Assembly (NCBI RefSeq): GCF_008831285.2
Contig: NW_022204833.1
Span: forward strand, 1-28,483
DNA from: Nymphaea colorata
Lineage: Eukaryota; Streptophyta; Magnoliopsida; Nymphaeales; Nymphaeaceae
Direction of reading: 5' to 3'
Length of the DNA: 28,483 bases
The notes beneath the pieces were generated by a model. The model did not search any database, had not been told where the DNA came from, and saw only the letters and a program-made list of their open reading frames with translations. Below are positions 1 through 12,233 of the stretch, piece after piece. Position 1 is the first letter of the stretch, and each line of letters opens with the position of its first letter. A program made the translations under genes and the position numbers.

Positions 1-78
1 CCCAACCCAACCCAACCCCAACCCCAACCCCAACCCCAACCCCAACCCCAACCCCAACCCCAACCCCAACCCCAACCC
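1..78. repeat. Left telomere, C4A2/C3A2 repeats
   Basis: The window starts with three CCCAA units and continues with about ten CCCCAA units, then a final CCCAACCC before unique sequence (GTGCCGGGATC). This is the C-rich strand of an oligohymenophorean-type G4T2 telomere running 5'->3' inward, as expected at a left chromosome end. The CCCAA units are one base short of the canonical unit and are at the outermost end here. Confidence 0.97.
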
Positions 79-310
79 GTGCCGGGATCATAAATTTAAT
101 ATTTTTCTAATATCAAAAATCTTTTAAATAGGAAATTCAAATTTAAATTAATTTTAAGGCCATATATTCTTTTATCTAAGGCCTAAAAGACTTCATATGA
201 AATCTTTTTGATAAAATGCAAAATATCTTGGCTTGAAAGCATACACAATCAGTCTAATTCCTCACATTATTGCATAATAAAATAGAAATCACTAATATTA
301 TCAATCAAAA
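79..310. other. Left subtelomeric spacer, no gene seen
   Basis: This is AT-rich sequence between the telomere and the stop codon of the first gene. It starts with a short GC-rich piece (GTGCCGGGATC) directly at the telomere junction and includes a run like AAATTTAAATTAATTTT near 138-156. It presumably holds the 3' untranslated region and terminator of the coiled-coil gene. I see no ORF or RNA gene in it. Confidence 0.6.
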
Positions 311-3300
311 TCAATACTTTCTGCTCTTTTAAGATCGTGGGTTATCTCGTTCAACAGCCATCTTCGATGTCTTCTCAAATTTAGTTTTGCTCTCCATCCC
401 TTTTTCTAAAATGTTCAACTTTTTCTTTTGCTCTTCGATCTATCGTTGAATTTTGTCTAGTTTTCCTTCTGTTGGAACTCCCTTTGTAGGAACTTGAATG
501 TTACTGCAGCTATTACTCAACATTGAGAACTCGAGACTTTTCTTGTTAGATACAATAAACTTACTAAACTCCTTTTAATACTTAGCAAATAGCCGCTCAT
601 TTTAGGTGCTGTATTTTTCTCTACATTCTTCAATTTTTTCCTTGAAGCTTGCCTAGAGCTGGTTGATTTATTTCTTTAATTCAATATTAGACTTTCTGTA
701 AAATTATAGTTCATTTTGAGTGCTAAAGCAGTTTCTTTCTGCTTCTGCTACTTTAGAATTCATTTTATTGATGATTTCCTTTAGTTCTTAATTATTTTTG
801 TATGTTTATCTAGCTATTTTGTCTGTTTGAGCGTTTCTTTCTTCGAGATCATTCAATTTTTTGATCATCTTTGCTTATCTGTCTGTAAGGCTGTTGATCT
901 GATGCTATTTCTATGCCATTATTGTATAGAATTATATGCTTTGCTCCTTCATCTTCATATCGCATTGCATTTTGATTTCTCGTTTTTCTTCCTCAACTTT
1001 CAAGATTTTTTCATATTCATACTCATTCCTCACCTTTTCTATTTATATTTGGTGCTTATGGTTCATTATTTCGACTTCTCTTCCTATCTTCTAGCCATAC
1101 TCAGCCATCATTTGCTGAAATCTTATCTTTTGCTGTTTGGCTGTATCTCCGATTTGACGGAGTTATACCTTGACTGCTGTTAGCTCTTATTTTAGGCTTA
1201 AGTAGAATTCTCGTTTGAATTCGCTGAAGTTGTTGTAATACTCCAGCATTTTGTCTTGGTATGCCTTTATTATGTTGAGATTTTTCTTCTTTTATTACTG
1301 AACCATATCAAGAATCTTATTATTTTCGCATTTTAACTGCTAGTTTTCTTGAATGAGTGCATACATCTTCGATTAATTGTTGAGTTTTTGCTTTTATTAC
1401 TCAACATACTTTGACTTTAGCTTCTTGATTTTCTATTAATAATCCACATTTTTGGACCTTAGTTTTTCAAGCTCTTCTTATTGCATTTTTTAAAGTTGAT
1501 ATATCGTCGCATTAGTTGCCTTTTACTAGTTGGTCTTGAGCAAATTCAGGTAGTAGTTTTATAATTGTTTTCTTGCTTCAACGGTTGTTTGCTGTGCTTT
1601 GGCGAAAACATCAATAACTTATTATTGGTTTGATTCATGCATTGAAAGGAGAAGCTATCTTTTTTGAGCCATTTCAGACTCATACCTTCGAATCTTTTAT
1701 TACAACCTCTTTTAGTTTACAGTTAGAGCGGAAATCTTTTTATCAGACTCCTATTTTTCTTCAACTAATTATGCGTATTTTTCTTGAATTTAGTGGCATT
1801 CTCTTGTCTTTTCTTTCAGTTTCTATGCAATTGATTTGCTTTTTTGTATTTACTGATCAACAGCTTGATTAGTAGAGGAGTTTTTATTCTTCAAATCCTC
1901 TATCTTTAGCTGAAGAGAAGCCATTTGTTAGTTACTTTTTGCTATTTCTTTCTTGTATTCTCTTATTTCCTTATCTTTTAAGGCAATAACTTTCACCAAT
2001 TAATTCTTTTCTTCTGTTAATTCTTTGTACTTATCGTTATTTTCCTTTTAAAGTATCTACTATGATATTTTCTATGTGCTGTGGTAACGCTTGAGCTCAT
2101 TATAGTTATGCTTTTATTGTTCTATCTGCTTAATCAGCCGATTCTTTTAATTTTAGAATTGCCTTAATGATTAGCTTGAAAACTGTTCAGATTAGGTGAG
2201 GTTTCGGTTCAAAATGATAATCTTTTACTGCAACTTTTAACACAATGATTCTTTTTAGGTCAATAATCTTTCATGTTTCTTCAGCAAATCTTATTTTCTT
2301 GTTTCCACTGAGCCTCATAATCCTCACTATTCTTCGACAGTGCCTTCTTATATTATTCTTTGCAGTTTCTGAGCTACTTTTCCATTCTAATTTGCACCTT
2401 TCTCAGCTCATCAGTAAGCTTTAAGATAGTCTTTTCGTTTTCGACAGTAATTTAACTGAACTGTCTTTGCTTTTACGCTAGCTCTTGCTTAAGTGATTAG
2501 ATATACTTCTATGATTCAAGCTTTTTTCTTTGGATTTAGCCCCTTTTCAGAATATTTTCATTAGAAAACTTTCCTTAGGTCAACTAGTTTTCTACACTTT
2601 ATTACCTTTTCAAAAGTTTTTAATTCTACACCTATGCCGTTAGTTGTTCCATTTGTTTCTTTAATGCTTTGATTTACCTCTAAGTAAGACTATTTTTCTC
2701 TTTTAGATAGGAATTTTCTTCTTCCATATGTTTGAGCTTTTCTTAAAGGATATTGTTTTCATTGCGGATCAAATTTAATTAGTTTTGTTGCTTTTCTCTC
2801 ATGATGTTCAAATTAGTGTATCTTGAATTCAATTCTCTAATATCTTTTTCTTATTTTCCTTTTGATTAAAGGTAGTTGAAAACTTGATTTTATAAGTTTT
2901 CCTTTTCCTATTCGGTTTGCTTGATTTTTAACCGAAGCTTTTCTTCATTTTTGTCCCTCTTTTCGATCTACTGCTTAATGTACGCCTTTAAACGATTGTT
3001 TTATTGAACTATCTTGGTTGTTTCTTCTTCAAACTACATCTTTTTATAGATGTTCTCTTCTTGAAGTAATTTTTGATCCTTTTTCAATCCCTATATCTAT
3101 TTCAGCAGCATGCTTTCGATCTTCTTTACTGATTTTTCTTAAGCTGATTAATTTTGGGTAACTTTCTTTTAAAACTACCCGATTTGGTGTTCCATTTCTG
3201 AGATGTGCTCTTTCATCAGTTCGCAATTGAAGCATTTCTCTACCCTTTATACGGTGTTTGATCGTTGGACTTGCTGTAGTGAACTTATAATAGCAGCCTG

Positions 3301-3486
3301 GTCCTGGACCATTTTTTCTCTCTCAGCCACATATATCTCAGAGAATAGTTCATTGATCCTTAGAAGGAGATAATCTTTATTTTCGAGGATCTTTAAAGTT
3401 TCGATGGCCTCATCTGCTAGACAAGCTTACAGTATCTTCCGGTAGGATTGGTTAAGAAACTATCCGTAAGTCGTATATTGATTCAT
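311..3486 (-). CDS. Long coiled-coil protein (1051 aa), one 20-nt intron
   Basis: The gene reads complement(join(311..2307,2328..3486)) with TAA/TAG as Glu and ends at TGA (311-313). The start MNQYTTYGEF is the first ATG after an AT-rich upstream stretch. Residues 1-90 look globular and helical, with a CFNCELMKEH segment. From about residue 100 to near the C-terminus the protein is almost pure E/K/N/Q/L/I heptad-like sequence (for example NNRLKAYIKQEIEKRDKNEE). The tail is basic (AVERDNPRSQKSRKY), where the final TAA before KSRKY may be E. There is no motor, kinase or membrane segment. It could be a basal-body, axonemal or cytoskeletal coiled coil, but family membership cannot be assigned from low-complexity heptads. 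The frame is continuous over more than 1000 codons without TGA apart from the single intron, so the gene itself is well supported. Confidence 0.87.
2308..2327 (-). other. 20-nt intron in the coiled-coil gene
   Basis: The minus-strand sequence is GTGAGGATTATGAGGCTCAG, a phase 1 intron. Without splicing the upstream frame meets TGA at 2281-2283. Removing it joins ...LSKN-M to ETRKEDLLKKHERLL in one frame. It is the only intron here with a GTGAG donor and a CAG end. Confidence 0.85.
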
Positions 3487-3645
3487 TTCTTAAATTTAAA
3501 TTATATTCTATATTCACAGAGTAATTATAAAAATACGGTCATAGTAGATAAAGATAAAAAGAATAAAAATAAGCTTAAGAAAGTGGTTTAAATATTAATA
3601 TTGTTGCTAAATAAAAAGTTTTTATAGATTATAATCACTGTCATA

Positions 3646-4958
3646 TCATATCTTTTCATCATTTTTCCATATGATGCAGCTATTATCCTTTGAGCATGTG
3701 ATGATGTGCTTGCTGTAGTAGCTGATATCACATGAAAATATCTAATCTTCATGTCCCTCCAAGAGTCCGATGTTTTTTCCTGACTCTGAGTCCCATAATC
3801 GGCCAATTCCATCAAATCCAGTACTTAGTATGAAATCTCCTTCAGCATTGAACTTGACTCTTGTGATTTCTCTTTGATGGCCATTCAAGACATTGGTGCA
3901 GCTTGAAGTGTCAACATTATACACTCTTACTGTAGAATCAGTTGAACCTGTAACTAACTTATTTCCTCTCCGATTAAAATCGAGATCAAGGATATCGCCT
4001 TATGCGTCATCGAATGTTTCCAAAGGCTTGCCCATGCCCACATCCCAAATTATGCAGGTTCTATCGCTTGATCCGGTCGCACATAGCTATCCAGTATATT
4101 AAAACTTGCAGCAGTTGATTTCTCCGTTATGGCCCTAAAGCTTTTGTATCTGCTGACCAGTTTTAAGATCCCAGATGATAGCGTTTTTATCAAATGAGCA
4201 AGTGACTATTTGATCACCTATATAATTATGCTACAGGTTGATCACCTCACCTTCATGACCTTTTAGCTAGAAGACGCATTTGCCCATTTCAATATCCCAG
4301 ACTCTTGCTGTACTGTCTAATGATGAAGAGCAAAGATAGTTTCCATTCGGGTTAAACTTAACCGATGTTACTTAGCCAGTATGCCCTGTTAAATTTTGCA
4401 TCATTTTTCCATTTAAACCCCATAACCGAACCGTATGGTCAAAGGACCCTGTTGCGATAATGGTCTGATCAATAAAATGTGAAAAATTTAAACAAAATAC
4501 TGCATTTCTATGTCCTGAAAGTGTGCTCACAAGATTGCCAGTATTAGAATCCCAAATTTTGCAAGTCCTATCGTAGCTTGAGGTAGCAAAATAGTCGCCA
4601 TATTTGCTGAATCCGCAATTAGTCAATGGTTGCTTGTGAGTCTTTAGCCTAAGGTATTCTTTGAAATTTCTATTTTTAGATTTGTAGTGGTTGCGGATTT
4701 CTTAAATAAGGGAACTCTTACTTTATACTGCAGAGCAAAGTTGGCTTTTATGCTTAACTAAGACGTCAGGCTGCTGAGGTACCAAGGTCGAGTTGACAAA
4801 CTCCTCAACATCTAATCTATATTGCCTAACTCTTACTCTTAGAGGTTGTTTGCCAAAGAGTAGGTATTTAATTCTGCTGTCGCCTTTTTTCCTTTTTCCT
4901 CATAGACGATGTTGAGGCCAGGAGGATAATATCGAATCTCGATCTTTTTCAAATTCAT
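3646..4958 (-). CDS. DAW1: DAW1/ODA16: WD40 dynein-arm assembly/transport adaptor
   Basis: The gene is complement(join(3646..4816,4837..4958)), 430 aa. The N-terminus MNLKKIEIRYYPPGLNIVY matches the distinctive RYYPPG N-terminal arm of ODA16/DAW1 (WDR69). Eight WD40 repeats follow from about residue 92 to the end, with DRTCKIWD, DHTVRLW, DSTARVWD, DKNAIIWD, DRTCIIWD, DSTVRVY and DGIGRLWD, ending SKDNSCIIWKNDEKI. The length agrees with the family (about 415 aa). In Chlamydomonas and animals this protein is a cargo adaptor that lets outer dynein arms be carried into the cilium by intraflagellar transport through IFT46. TAA and TAG fall at the E of GHTG-E-V and of GHED-E-IFSC, both usually Glu in this family. 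Only 42 bp separate its ATG from the stop of the upstream BEACH gene, so its promoter must be tiny or lie inside that gene. Confidence 0.95.
4817..4836 (-). other. 20-nt intron in DAW1
   Basis: The minus-strand sequence is GTAAGAGTTAGGCAATATAG, a phase 2 intron that splits a GAA codon. It joins the RYYPPG N-terminal arm (...SLANNLE) to ELDVEEFVNSTLV and the WD40 frame. Confidence 0.88.
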
Positions 4959-4966
4959 TTTATAAT

Positions 4967-4986
4967 AATAATTTAAATTTAAATTA
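4967..4986. promoter_or_regulatory. AT-rich palindromic element before DAW1 start
   Basis: AATAATTTAAATTTAAATTA lies 9-28 nt upstream of the DAW1 ATG, in the 42-bp gap after the BEACH gene. A similar TAAATTTAAATTA stands at 3491-3503, directly upstream of the coiled-coil start. It is a candidate core promoter or transcription start element; function is inferred only from position and recurrence. Confidence 0.3.
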
Positions 4987-5000
4987 AGCTCACAAGATAA

Positions 5001-8000
5001 TCAGGAATTGCTAACGAGTACTGGATCTGTTATAACTGTTAACTCTCCATCCGAGCATCCAGAAAACAAAAATCTGGAGTATTTTGAAATGCTTATCTTG
5101 TTCACCGAAGCATCCTTGGCCACTTTGAAGTTGTTTTTGGAGGGAATCGTCAAGAATGGAAGCTACCTAAAGTTTATCTAGCTTTTCTCGTTTCCGTAAG
5201 CAAGGAATTAGAACGATTTGGAGTCCTTCATGACAACTGGAGAAAGGAAATACTCAAAAGTTTTTTAATGTGATCTTGCTATCAGCTGCCCGTTCAAACT
5301 ATATGAATATATCGTATTTTCGGCATTACAGAAGAGTATTACTGCAGCAACAGGATTAGATGTCAGCACAACCTATATAAGAGTAGATTTACTTAATCAA
5401 TCGGTAATCGTTTTTAGTGATAGTAAACTCTCAGTCTTTTGCCTGTGATCATGTTATATACAAAGACACTTCCATCTTTGCTGGCGATCGCTACGCATTG
5501 AAGCTCGTTCGAATAGTTTATTGATGTAATTTGGTCTTTTTGATCTTTGATAACTTTCTTTTCAACAAGCTTGGATATGTTGTTGCTATTTGTCTTGATT
5601 TCCCACATTATAACCTTTCCTTTTATATCTCCTGTGATCAAAAAGTTCTATCTTGGGTCAGATCTCATGCAACTGATTGTGTGACCATGATTATGATAGC
5701 TGTAGACGATCAAGCCCGTATCAACATCAATTAAAACTAGTTTTCCGTCACTTAGCCCGCCTAAGCAAATGGTGTGACCGCTTCCTATTAGCTCAATCGG
5801 GAAATTTAGAACTTCTAAGCTTGGATCATAGAACTAACTTGGGTCAAATACTTGCTTTTTGATGCGATCAACTTTTTTTCCTTTTAAATCGTGCATTGGA
5901 AAGGAATTTTGTTCGCAGGGTTAGCATTTGGGAAGCATTTATAGAAGATTATCTAGCCCGATTTTCGAATGAACACTACCTTTGATTACGAAATCCATTT
6001 CATGAAGATAATTGATTCATCATACTGCTTCAAAGGATTCAAAGCTTCATCTCCAGTCTTTTGCTGATTGCTCTTAGAAGGCCGATAGACCTTTGGTTCA
6101 GCATCTGCATCACATATTGCTCTAAAATTTCGCAAGTTTGTTGAGTGATTTCTTTATTGGTGTGGCTTAGCAAAGATTTGAGAAGGAGTTTGACCAAAGT
6201 TGACGATTTGCGACTCCATTGATTGAATATCCTTTTCATTTTTGACATGATCCCAAGGGACAGCATCTTCGTAAGTTAAATAGAAGAAGCAATTTAATGC
6301 TTTCATAGCTTATTATCCTCGTTGCTTATATCCGAAGATAAGGTCAATCCAATTATGAATTTAGCTGCTGCAAAGTTTTTCTTCAAGGGCTTTTCTCATG
6401 TAATAAATAAAGACATATGGATTTTCGTTGCACCATTCAGGTAATTCTACATTATTCACTCTTTTTTTGTTTTGCATTACACCTAAATCCAGACCGTTTA
6501 TATTGAGATATGTTTCTGGAATGGAATACATTTCTGGGATGAGCTACCGCACATCAGAGTATTATGATGTTGCATTCTTATAAGAATCTGCCAAGGAGAA
6601 GAAAAGTCTATCTGCAAAATCGAACCTTCCACTTTGAAGAAGAATCGATCCTTAAGTATACGGGGAAAGCCGAACCAAGAAGTGATATATGATTCCAGGA
6701 CTTGAATAGTGAGTTCCATAATGGAATTTTGTCGCGAATTCATCCTCCATATGCATAGCATCATACCTTTCTTCAAAGTTTGCCACCCTCTAAAGAGTGC
6801 CATTACCACCCATTGGCATCAAAAGGTTTCTCATTACTGATTCGTCATTTAAGATACATTTCTCCTCGTTAAAGTTTTTGAGGACCCAAGGAAAAACTGG
6901 ATATTGTGTTAGATCTGAAAAAGATCGACCCGCCAAGGTATTTAATTCCATTAGGTAGTCAAAAGTAGTAATATCGTAGCTCATCCACTTCTTGGTGTAT
7001 TCTTGACTTTATATGAGCTTCTTTGGATCAAGTGATTTTCCAGCGAAACTCAAGTTAATGCATTTATTTTTGAGTTTCATGATCTTCTTACAAAATTACT
7101 CAGCATCTTCTTCATGATCAAAGTCAAATATCACTGATTTGTTGTAGATAAAGTTGATATGGACACATTTCTTTCTATTTACATATCTTTTCTTGTAGAT
7201 CTCACGAATGTATTACAACGGCCACAGCTTGTGTAGGGTTTTGTCTTGCCTTAACTTATACTGATCAATAGATAAGTGAGATTATTTTTCTACTTAGACT
7301 GATGAAATAAACACTAAATTATCGTTTACAAGGCTCAGATAGCCTGTTCTGTATGTCAGTGTGTTTATGATTCTAACTCTCTTGAAATCAGTCATGAAAT
7401 ACAGGCTGTCCTAACCTTTAGAAGAAATCCAAGTTCTCTTAGATGCTCCAATAATAATCTTCTCATTTAAATCCTTCAGAGCTTTTTCTAAGTTGTATTC
7501 AGTTGATGAGTTGTGTGATTTTTCGCTTTTTTCTTTAGAGAACTATGGATCACTAAGCTTTGGCTTCAAGAAAAATCTGCCTTTTCCTCTTGAAAATTGT
7601 TTTGCAACCTTGTATTTGTAGAAAGGACTTGCTTCATATCGTTCATATGCATAAATTGTCTTAGTAAAAAGTCTATCTTCTTGCCATTTAAACTGAGGGT
7701 GCGTCCATAACTGATTGTAAACTCTTAAAGAATACCATATTTTTCTATAATTATTCCTTATTATTCTGATGAAAGCTTAAATCAAGACATTAGTATACTC
7801 TCTTCTTTAGTTTTATTCTTATAAGATGTTGGAAACAAACTAGATAAAGTTGATTTATTATTCTTTCTTGATTTTATCCCTGTAGGACACAAAGAGGTCA
7901 GAGTGGATCTTCTTATAGTGGTTCTAATTAGGAATCCAAACTTCATTGAAATGGAGAATGAAAGATTACAGATCTGTTTTTCCCATGTTGAGCAAGTATT

Positions 8001-11000
8001 ATGGGATATAGTTGTTGATGATATCGTCCAAGATTTGAGTGCTAACGATTGATTTTTGGCTTTGCGCTAAATTGCTGCCAAACGATAAGAAATGCTTCAC
8101 AATAGAAAGCATTGGCACTATCTCTACAATTCTTTCGATTCCTTTTTACGATAATAGCTTGCAACTCTTCAGGAATGTTATGATGATCTCTGATCTCTGA
8201 TTTTTTATGGGTTTTTCTTTTTCTTTGATTTATTTGTTGAATTCAGCAAGAATAACAAGTAAGATAGTTTGCCAAACCGCCTCCAACCCATATTAGTTGA
8301 CTTCTTTGGGTTGAGTCTTTTTCATTTCGACCAGCATTGCTCTATGAATCTCAATCAAGGAAACCAAAAAATTGCTTTTCATATAGTAGGTTGATTCTTT
8401 TTGTAGAGTCACTGTGCTTGTCTTTCTTAGGTAGTCAATAAGCTAGACTTACTGAGTTGCAAAGTTTTTTAGACCATTTTTATACCACTATGTGCAGTAA
8501 AATCTTTTAAAGAGGAAAAGGTATTTTTGATAGAGTATAAAATCGACCCAGTTGCTTTTGAAGTACGGTACTAAAGACTGTGGTAGCTCAAAGTCAGAAA
8601 CAAACACTACTCTTTCGCATTAATCAATTGAAATTTACTCCAGGTCTTATGGGATAATCTTCTTGAGTGTTTATATTACAATCGCAATAGATTGAAAATT
8701 TCTTTCCATGACTTGATCATTCGTATTATTCATGATCAAAAGCTCCTAAATACACTAAAGTATTAGTAGTATGGTATATCTGCTTGCTAAAAATAAGCAT
8801 TTTGGCTAGTATTGCTCAAGCTTTTTCGACTCTGTCCAATTTAAAATAAAAGAAAACTTTGAAAAACCAGAAAGGTCTTCTTTGTAAACATATGCGAAGA
8901 CAAGCTTTATGATGTTCTCCAGCTTTTATGTATATAATCTTTTTTCCTTCATCTATTAGAAGAGCAAGCACTTATAGCTCAGCTCAAAGAGAAAGTCATA
9001 AAGCTAAGGAAGCTCAACAACTAGAGCCATATTTTAATTTGACTAAAGAATGATGTCCAAATCGTTCAGAAACTTCGTTTCTAGGTCTGTTTGGGGAATC
9101 CATTTAAAGAAAATCGTCAAGATCGAAGGAACTTGAATCTTAGAATTTGATATTAGAGATGTTTGGAAACTTACTCCTAAGCAGCATTCAAGCAAACTAT
9201 TATATAATGTAAAAAGGTTCTATTAGTTTGAGCTCTTTATGCTTGTTGGCGTCTTGTTTGATTTTTTGGTAGCTAAGGGAGTCGGAATTTTGACAGGAAC
9301 ATCTTCCTCTTACTCAGAAATTAGATTTACTAAATAATGATAAAATTACAATTAAATGTCTTTTTGGCAACAACAGCTTTATTTTTAGTTGTCATAGGAG
9401 GAGGCACATATGATGGCTTCTTACGTTCCTCAACTTGGACAGGCTATGATGTTTCTTATTTGTTTCCATTCATCGCTGCCACACACTTTTTAGCAAGCTT
9501 CATGATCTTCTCGAGCTCATTTTGTTCTTCGTCTTCACTTATTATGATCTGTTGACCTTTTTACCCACCAAAGGTATACATTTAATTGATTGCTTCAGTA
9601 TTGATGCTTAAGAATTTTTTCTTGTCCTTCTTTTTCGGAGGTGCATTGAGGGTAAAACCAACGATTGCCTCTGGCTAAGTGGTCTTTTCTTCTTACATTA
9701 TCTATCTCTATCTTACAGGTTTTTGTTTTGCTTCATTTACAAACCCAAAGTCAAAAGATTTCTTTCCTTTCAACCTGTTTGATAAGGCAGGTGCTTGAGG
9801 GCCAACAAGAGCAAACTATTTATCTTCATCTTATGCTTATTCAAGTAGTGGCCGTTTTTATGTTTCTTCATACTTTTCTAATTTTGACTTTTATTATAGT
9901 TTTGGTGCAGATACGGGTGCTTCAATTTACTCTTTTTATTCTGCAAATTAATTTATTTTCCACAAAGATTTTGAGATCAAATGACTGATATGGCTTTCTT
10001 CAATTGAAGACTTCTTTATTAGCAAAGTATAAATTAATTTGACACTCTCTGCTTTGATTTCAGCAAAGAAATTATTCTCAATCACATGTAAGAAGATCTG
10101 ATAAACGTGTTTTTCTTGAAAGTATTTTACGATTTCTTTGATTTGTGATTATGACATCCTTTAGTTGAACTTTTGCGTTAAAAGCCGTCTTATAAGGCTC
10201 ATTAGCTCTAAGATGAAGCATGGAGAGAATTTTAGGCAAAGAAGACGGCATAGCTTATAGATCTAATGAGCGTAATGAATCTTAGAGTTTTGAAAGGTGT
10301 TTTAAATCAAGGAAAATATGTATCCTTGTGCCTTTTTTTATTCACCGAAATGGCTTATTCCTTCCAGTGATCTTTCAAATTTGTTTGAAGCAATCTTGAA
10401 ATGCTTTTCGCAGCATGTTAATGAGCCTCCTTCAAGGTTTTGAAGGGCATTTATCATCTAATCTAGCCCTATTTGGTTTGAGTAATGTGCAATATTTTGT
10501 GTAAATGCATTTTTAATGATCTCAAGTATCTATTATTTTCGAACGATTGGGATTTTAGCTTCAAGGAAAGGCCATAAGAAATCACTAAAATACTGGTCGA
10601 GCAAAGTTGGGTCAGTAATTGTATGCTTGATATAGAGAATAGACTTAATTGTATTTTCATCGAAGACATTTCTCTTGACATCACAAATAAGTTGAGAGAT
10701 GGTTCTGAAGTAGCCGTTTTTAACAGATTCAAGTTGATTTTGGGATGATTTTCTCAAAAAGAGTACCAAAGTACTCAAAAGTTCATTTAATGTTGGGTAA
10801 AGCTGATCTTTTTCTTGATATCTAAGAAGGTAGAACAGTGGAAGTATCAACTAAAAGTTCATCTCAAGACTCCTTTCAAAGATGAAGTTATGAGATACAC
10901 CAAATCCAGTTCTTTAGTATACTTTTCCTTGTCTAGCTTAGAATACCAAAGCCTTAGAATTTTTTATATTTTAACATGAGTTGATGTGTTTGTTATAATC

Positions 11001-12112
11001 CTCGATGGACTATTGGCCGAGTAAGAACGGGAATAGACAGATAGATGAAGTTTTGCAATAAATCTTATCGAAGAAGATGTATTTTGTCTGGGTGGAACTT
11101 GATATTTTAGGAGGATCCAAACCGACAATATTGGGTTTTCCTTTGTTGATGTAGCATTTAAGCTTAGACTTTTGGAAGGTGTGATGTCCTTCGTGCTAAA
11201 AGCAGATGAAGTTCCATTTTTTGGCTTATAGTTCGCCAAGCAGTAACCCATTTGAACCTATTTGGGGTTCTGTATATTTTGCACCAAGTATTCTGTAGTA
11301 TATCTTATTATCGATTATGTAAGACTCGATTCCTCCAACTTCAGGTGCGTAAAATGTGAATAGCTTAGGAAGTGATGCTTAGACTCCTGACTTAATGTTT
11401 TAAATATTGATCCAAAAGAAAAGTGTGAAACCCTCCTTCAAGATCCAAGGCAATTACTGCTTCTTATTCGGGAATATCTCTAATTTGTTCGTCCCGTGAA
11501 ACACAAGCATGCTAGTTGGGTCTTTTTAGGCCGTTATCTTGGCATGATAAAATGTCTAAATTTTCTCAGAAATACCTTAAAAACAGAAGCAGTAGCAAAG
11601 AGTTCTGAGGCATAGACCTTCTTATCGTAATAGTGGACGATTAGCTTTGAAATTGCGGATTGTAATAAGTTGTCCTCTAGCGGGCTATATGGCAACAACT
11701 CCTCCAACACTTGCAAGAGCAAATTAAAAATGAGATAATTTTTCACATTTTTAAGCAATAGATCTACGATTATTGTCACGATATCTCGCTGGTCTTCACT
11801 TCCTAAAATAGGCACATGCATACCTTCGAGCAACTCTTTGGGAATATTCTTTTTCCTTAGTCTTTTCTGTTCGTTGAGAAGGTAAGCATTAGTGGTGACG
11901 CATTTGAGTGCGATTAATAGTTCGTTTAATATCTTTTCCTGTTTGTCGACAGAGTAAAGATGAAAATTCCTGAAAAAGTCGAGGACAATTTGCGGTGAGG
12001 ATATGATTCTATTCGAATTTAGGAAGTAGCTTAGTTTCTGGTTGTTATCGGCTGATGAGTAGATTTATTCGGGGTTGCGTTCGATAAAATTTTCATCATT
12101 TTATGCCTACAT
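5001..12112 (-). CDS. Large PH-BEACH-WD40 protein (neurobeachin/LYST-like family)
   Basis: The gene reads complement(join(5001..5372,5393..5814,5835..9329,9350..11555,11576..12112)), 2343 aa. BEACH proteins are large scaffolds for vesicle traffic, lysosome-related organelles and, in ciliates, phagosome and contractile-vacuole traffic. Order of parts: N-terminal helical region; concanavalin-like region near residues 200-330 (GFTLFFWINI, KWNFICF); long armadillo-like helical region; charged linker near 920 (SEEEEDVPVKIPTP); PH-like domain near 1555-1680 (WPLEYIREIYKKRY); BEACH domain near 1696-1985 with FDYLMELNTLAGRS, LTQYPVFPWVL, LIPEMYSIPE, WIDLIFGYKQRG and GQTPSQIFAKPH; then C-terminal WD40-like repeats (LITGDIKGKVIMWEI, LFSGCSDGELTVI). 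No FYVE domain is seen. An in-frame ATG at 12148 would add 12 residues (MLDQFVSHNLNK). Which BEACH subclass it belongs to cannot be told by eye. Confidence 0.93.
5373..5392 (-). other. 20-nt intron 4 of the BEACH gene
   Basis: The minus-strand sequence is GTAAATCTACTCTTATATAG, phase 0. It links HEKRLPIDE to VVLTSNPVAAVILF in the C-terminal beta-propeller. Unspliced reading stops at the TGA at 5363-5365. Confidence 0.88.
5815..5834 (-). other. 20-nt intron 3 of the BEACH gene
   Basis: The minus-strand sequence is GTTCTATGATCCAAGCTTAG, phase 1. It joins SKYLTQV to KVLNFPIELIGSGHTI at the start of the WD40-like part. The donor is GTTC, less canonical than the others, and an overlapping 24-nt GT...AG choice would not restore the frame. 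Confidence 0.82.
9330..9349 (-). other. 20-nt intron 2 of the BEACH gene
   Basis: The minus-strand sequence is GTAATTTTATCATTATTTAG, phase 1. It lies in the charged linker and joins VAKKTFN to LNLISEEEEDVPVK. Confidence 0.85.
11556..11575 (-). other. 20-nt intron 1 of the BEACH gene
   Basis: The minus-strand sequence is GTATTTCTGAGAAAATTTAG, phase 0. It joins ATASVFK to TFYHAKITAEKDPTS, just before the concanavalin-like region. Confidence 0.87.
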
Positions 12113-12233
12113 CTTATTCAAATTATGACTAACAAATTAATCTAACATTTAACCCAATATATTTGAATATAAGTATCTGTAGTATTCGGTTTTGAAGATA
12201 AAGAAGACCGAAGAGATAATTGGAGTATAAATA

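Noticed and set aside
827-1872. Plus-strand ORFs rich in Phe and Leu
   Set aside because: These are shadows of the minus-strand coiled-coil gene: antisense of Glu/Lys codons gives Phe/Leu.
4885-4890. Apparent one-base frameshift at an A6 run near the DAW1 N-terminus
   Set aside because: Adding one A would restore the frame, but a 20-nt GT...AG intron at 4817-4836 does so as well and agrees with the other introns and with the expected N-terminal arm.
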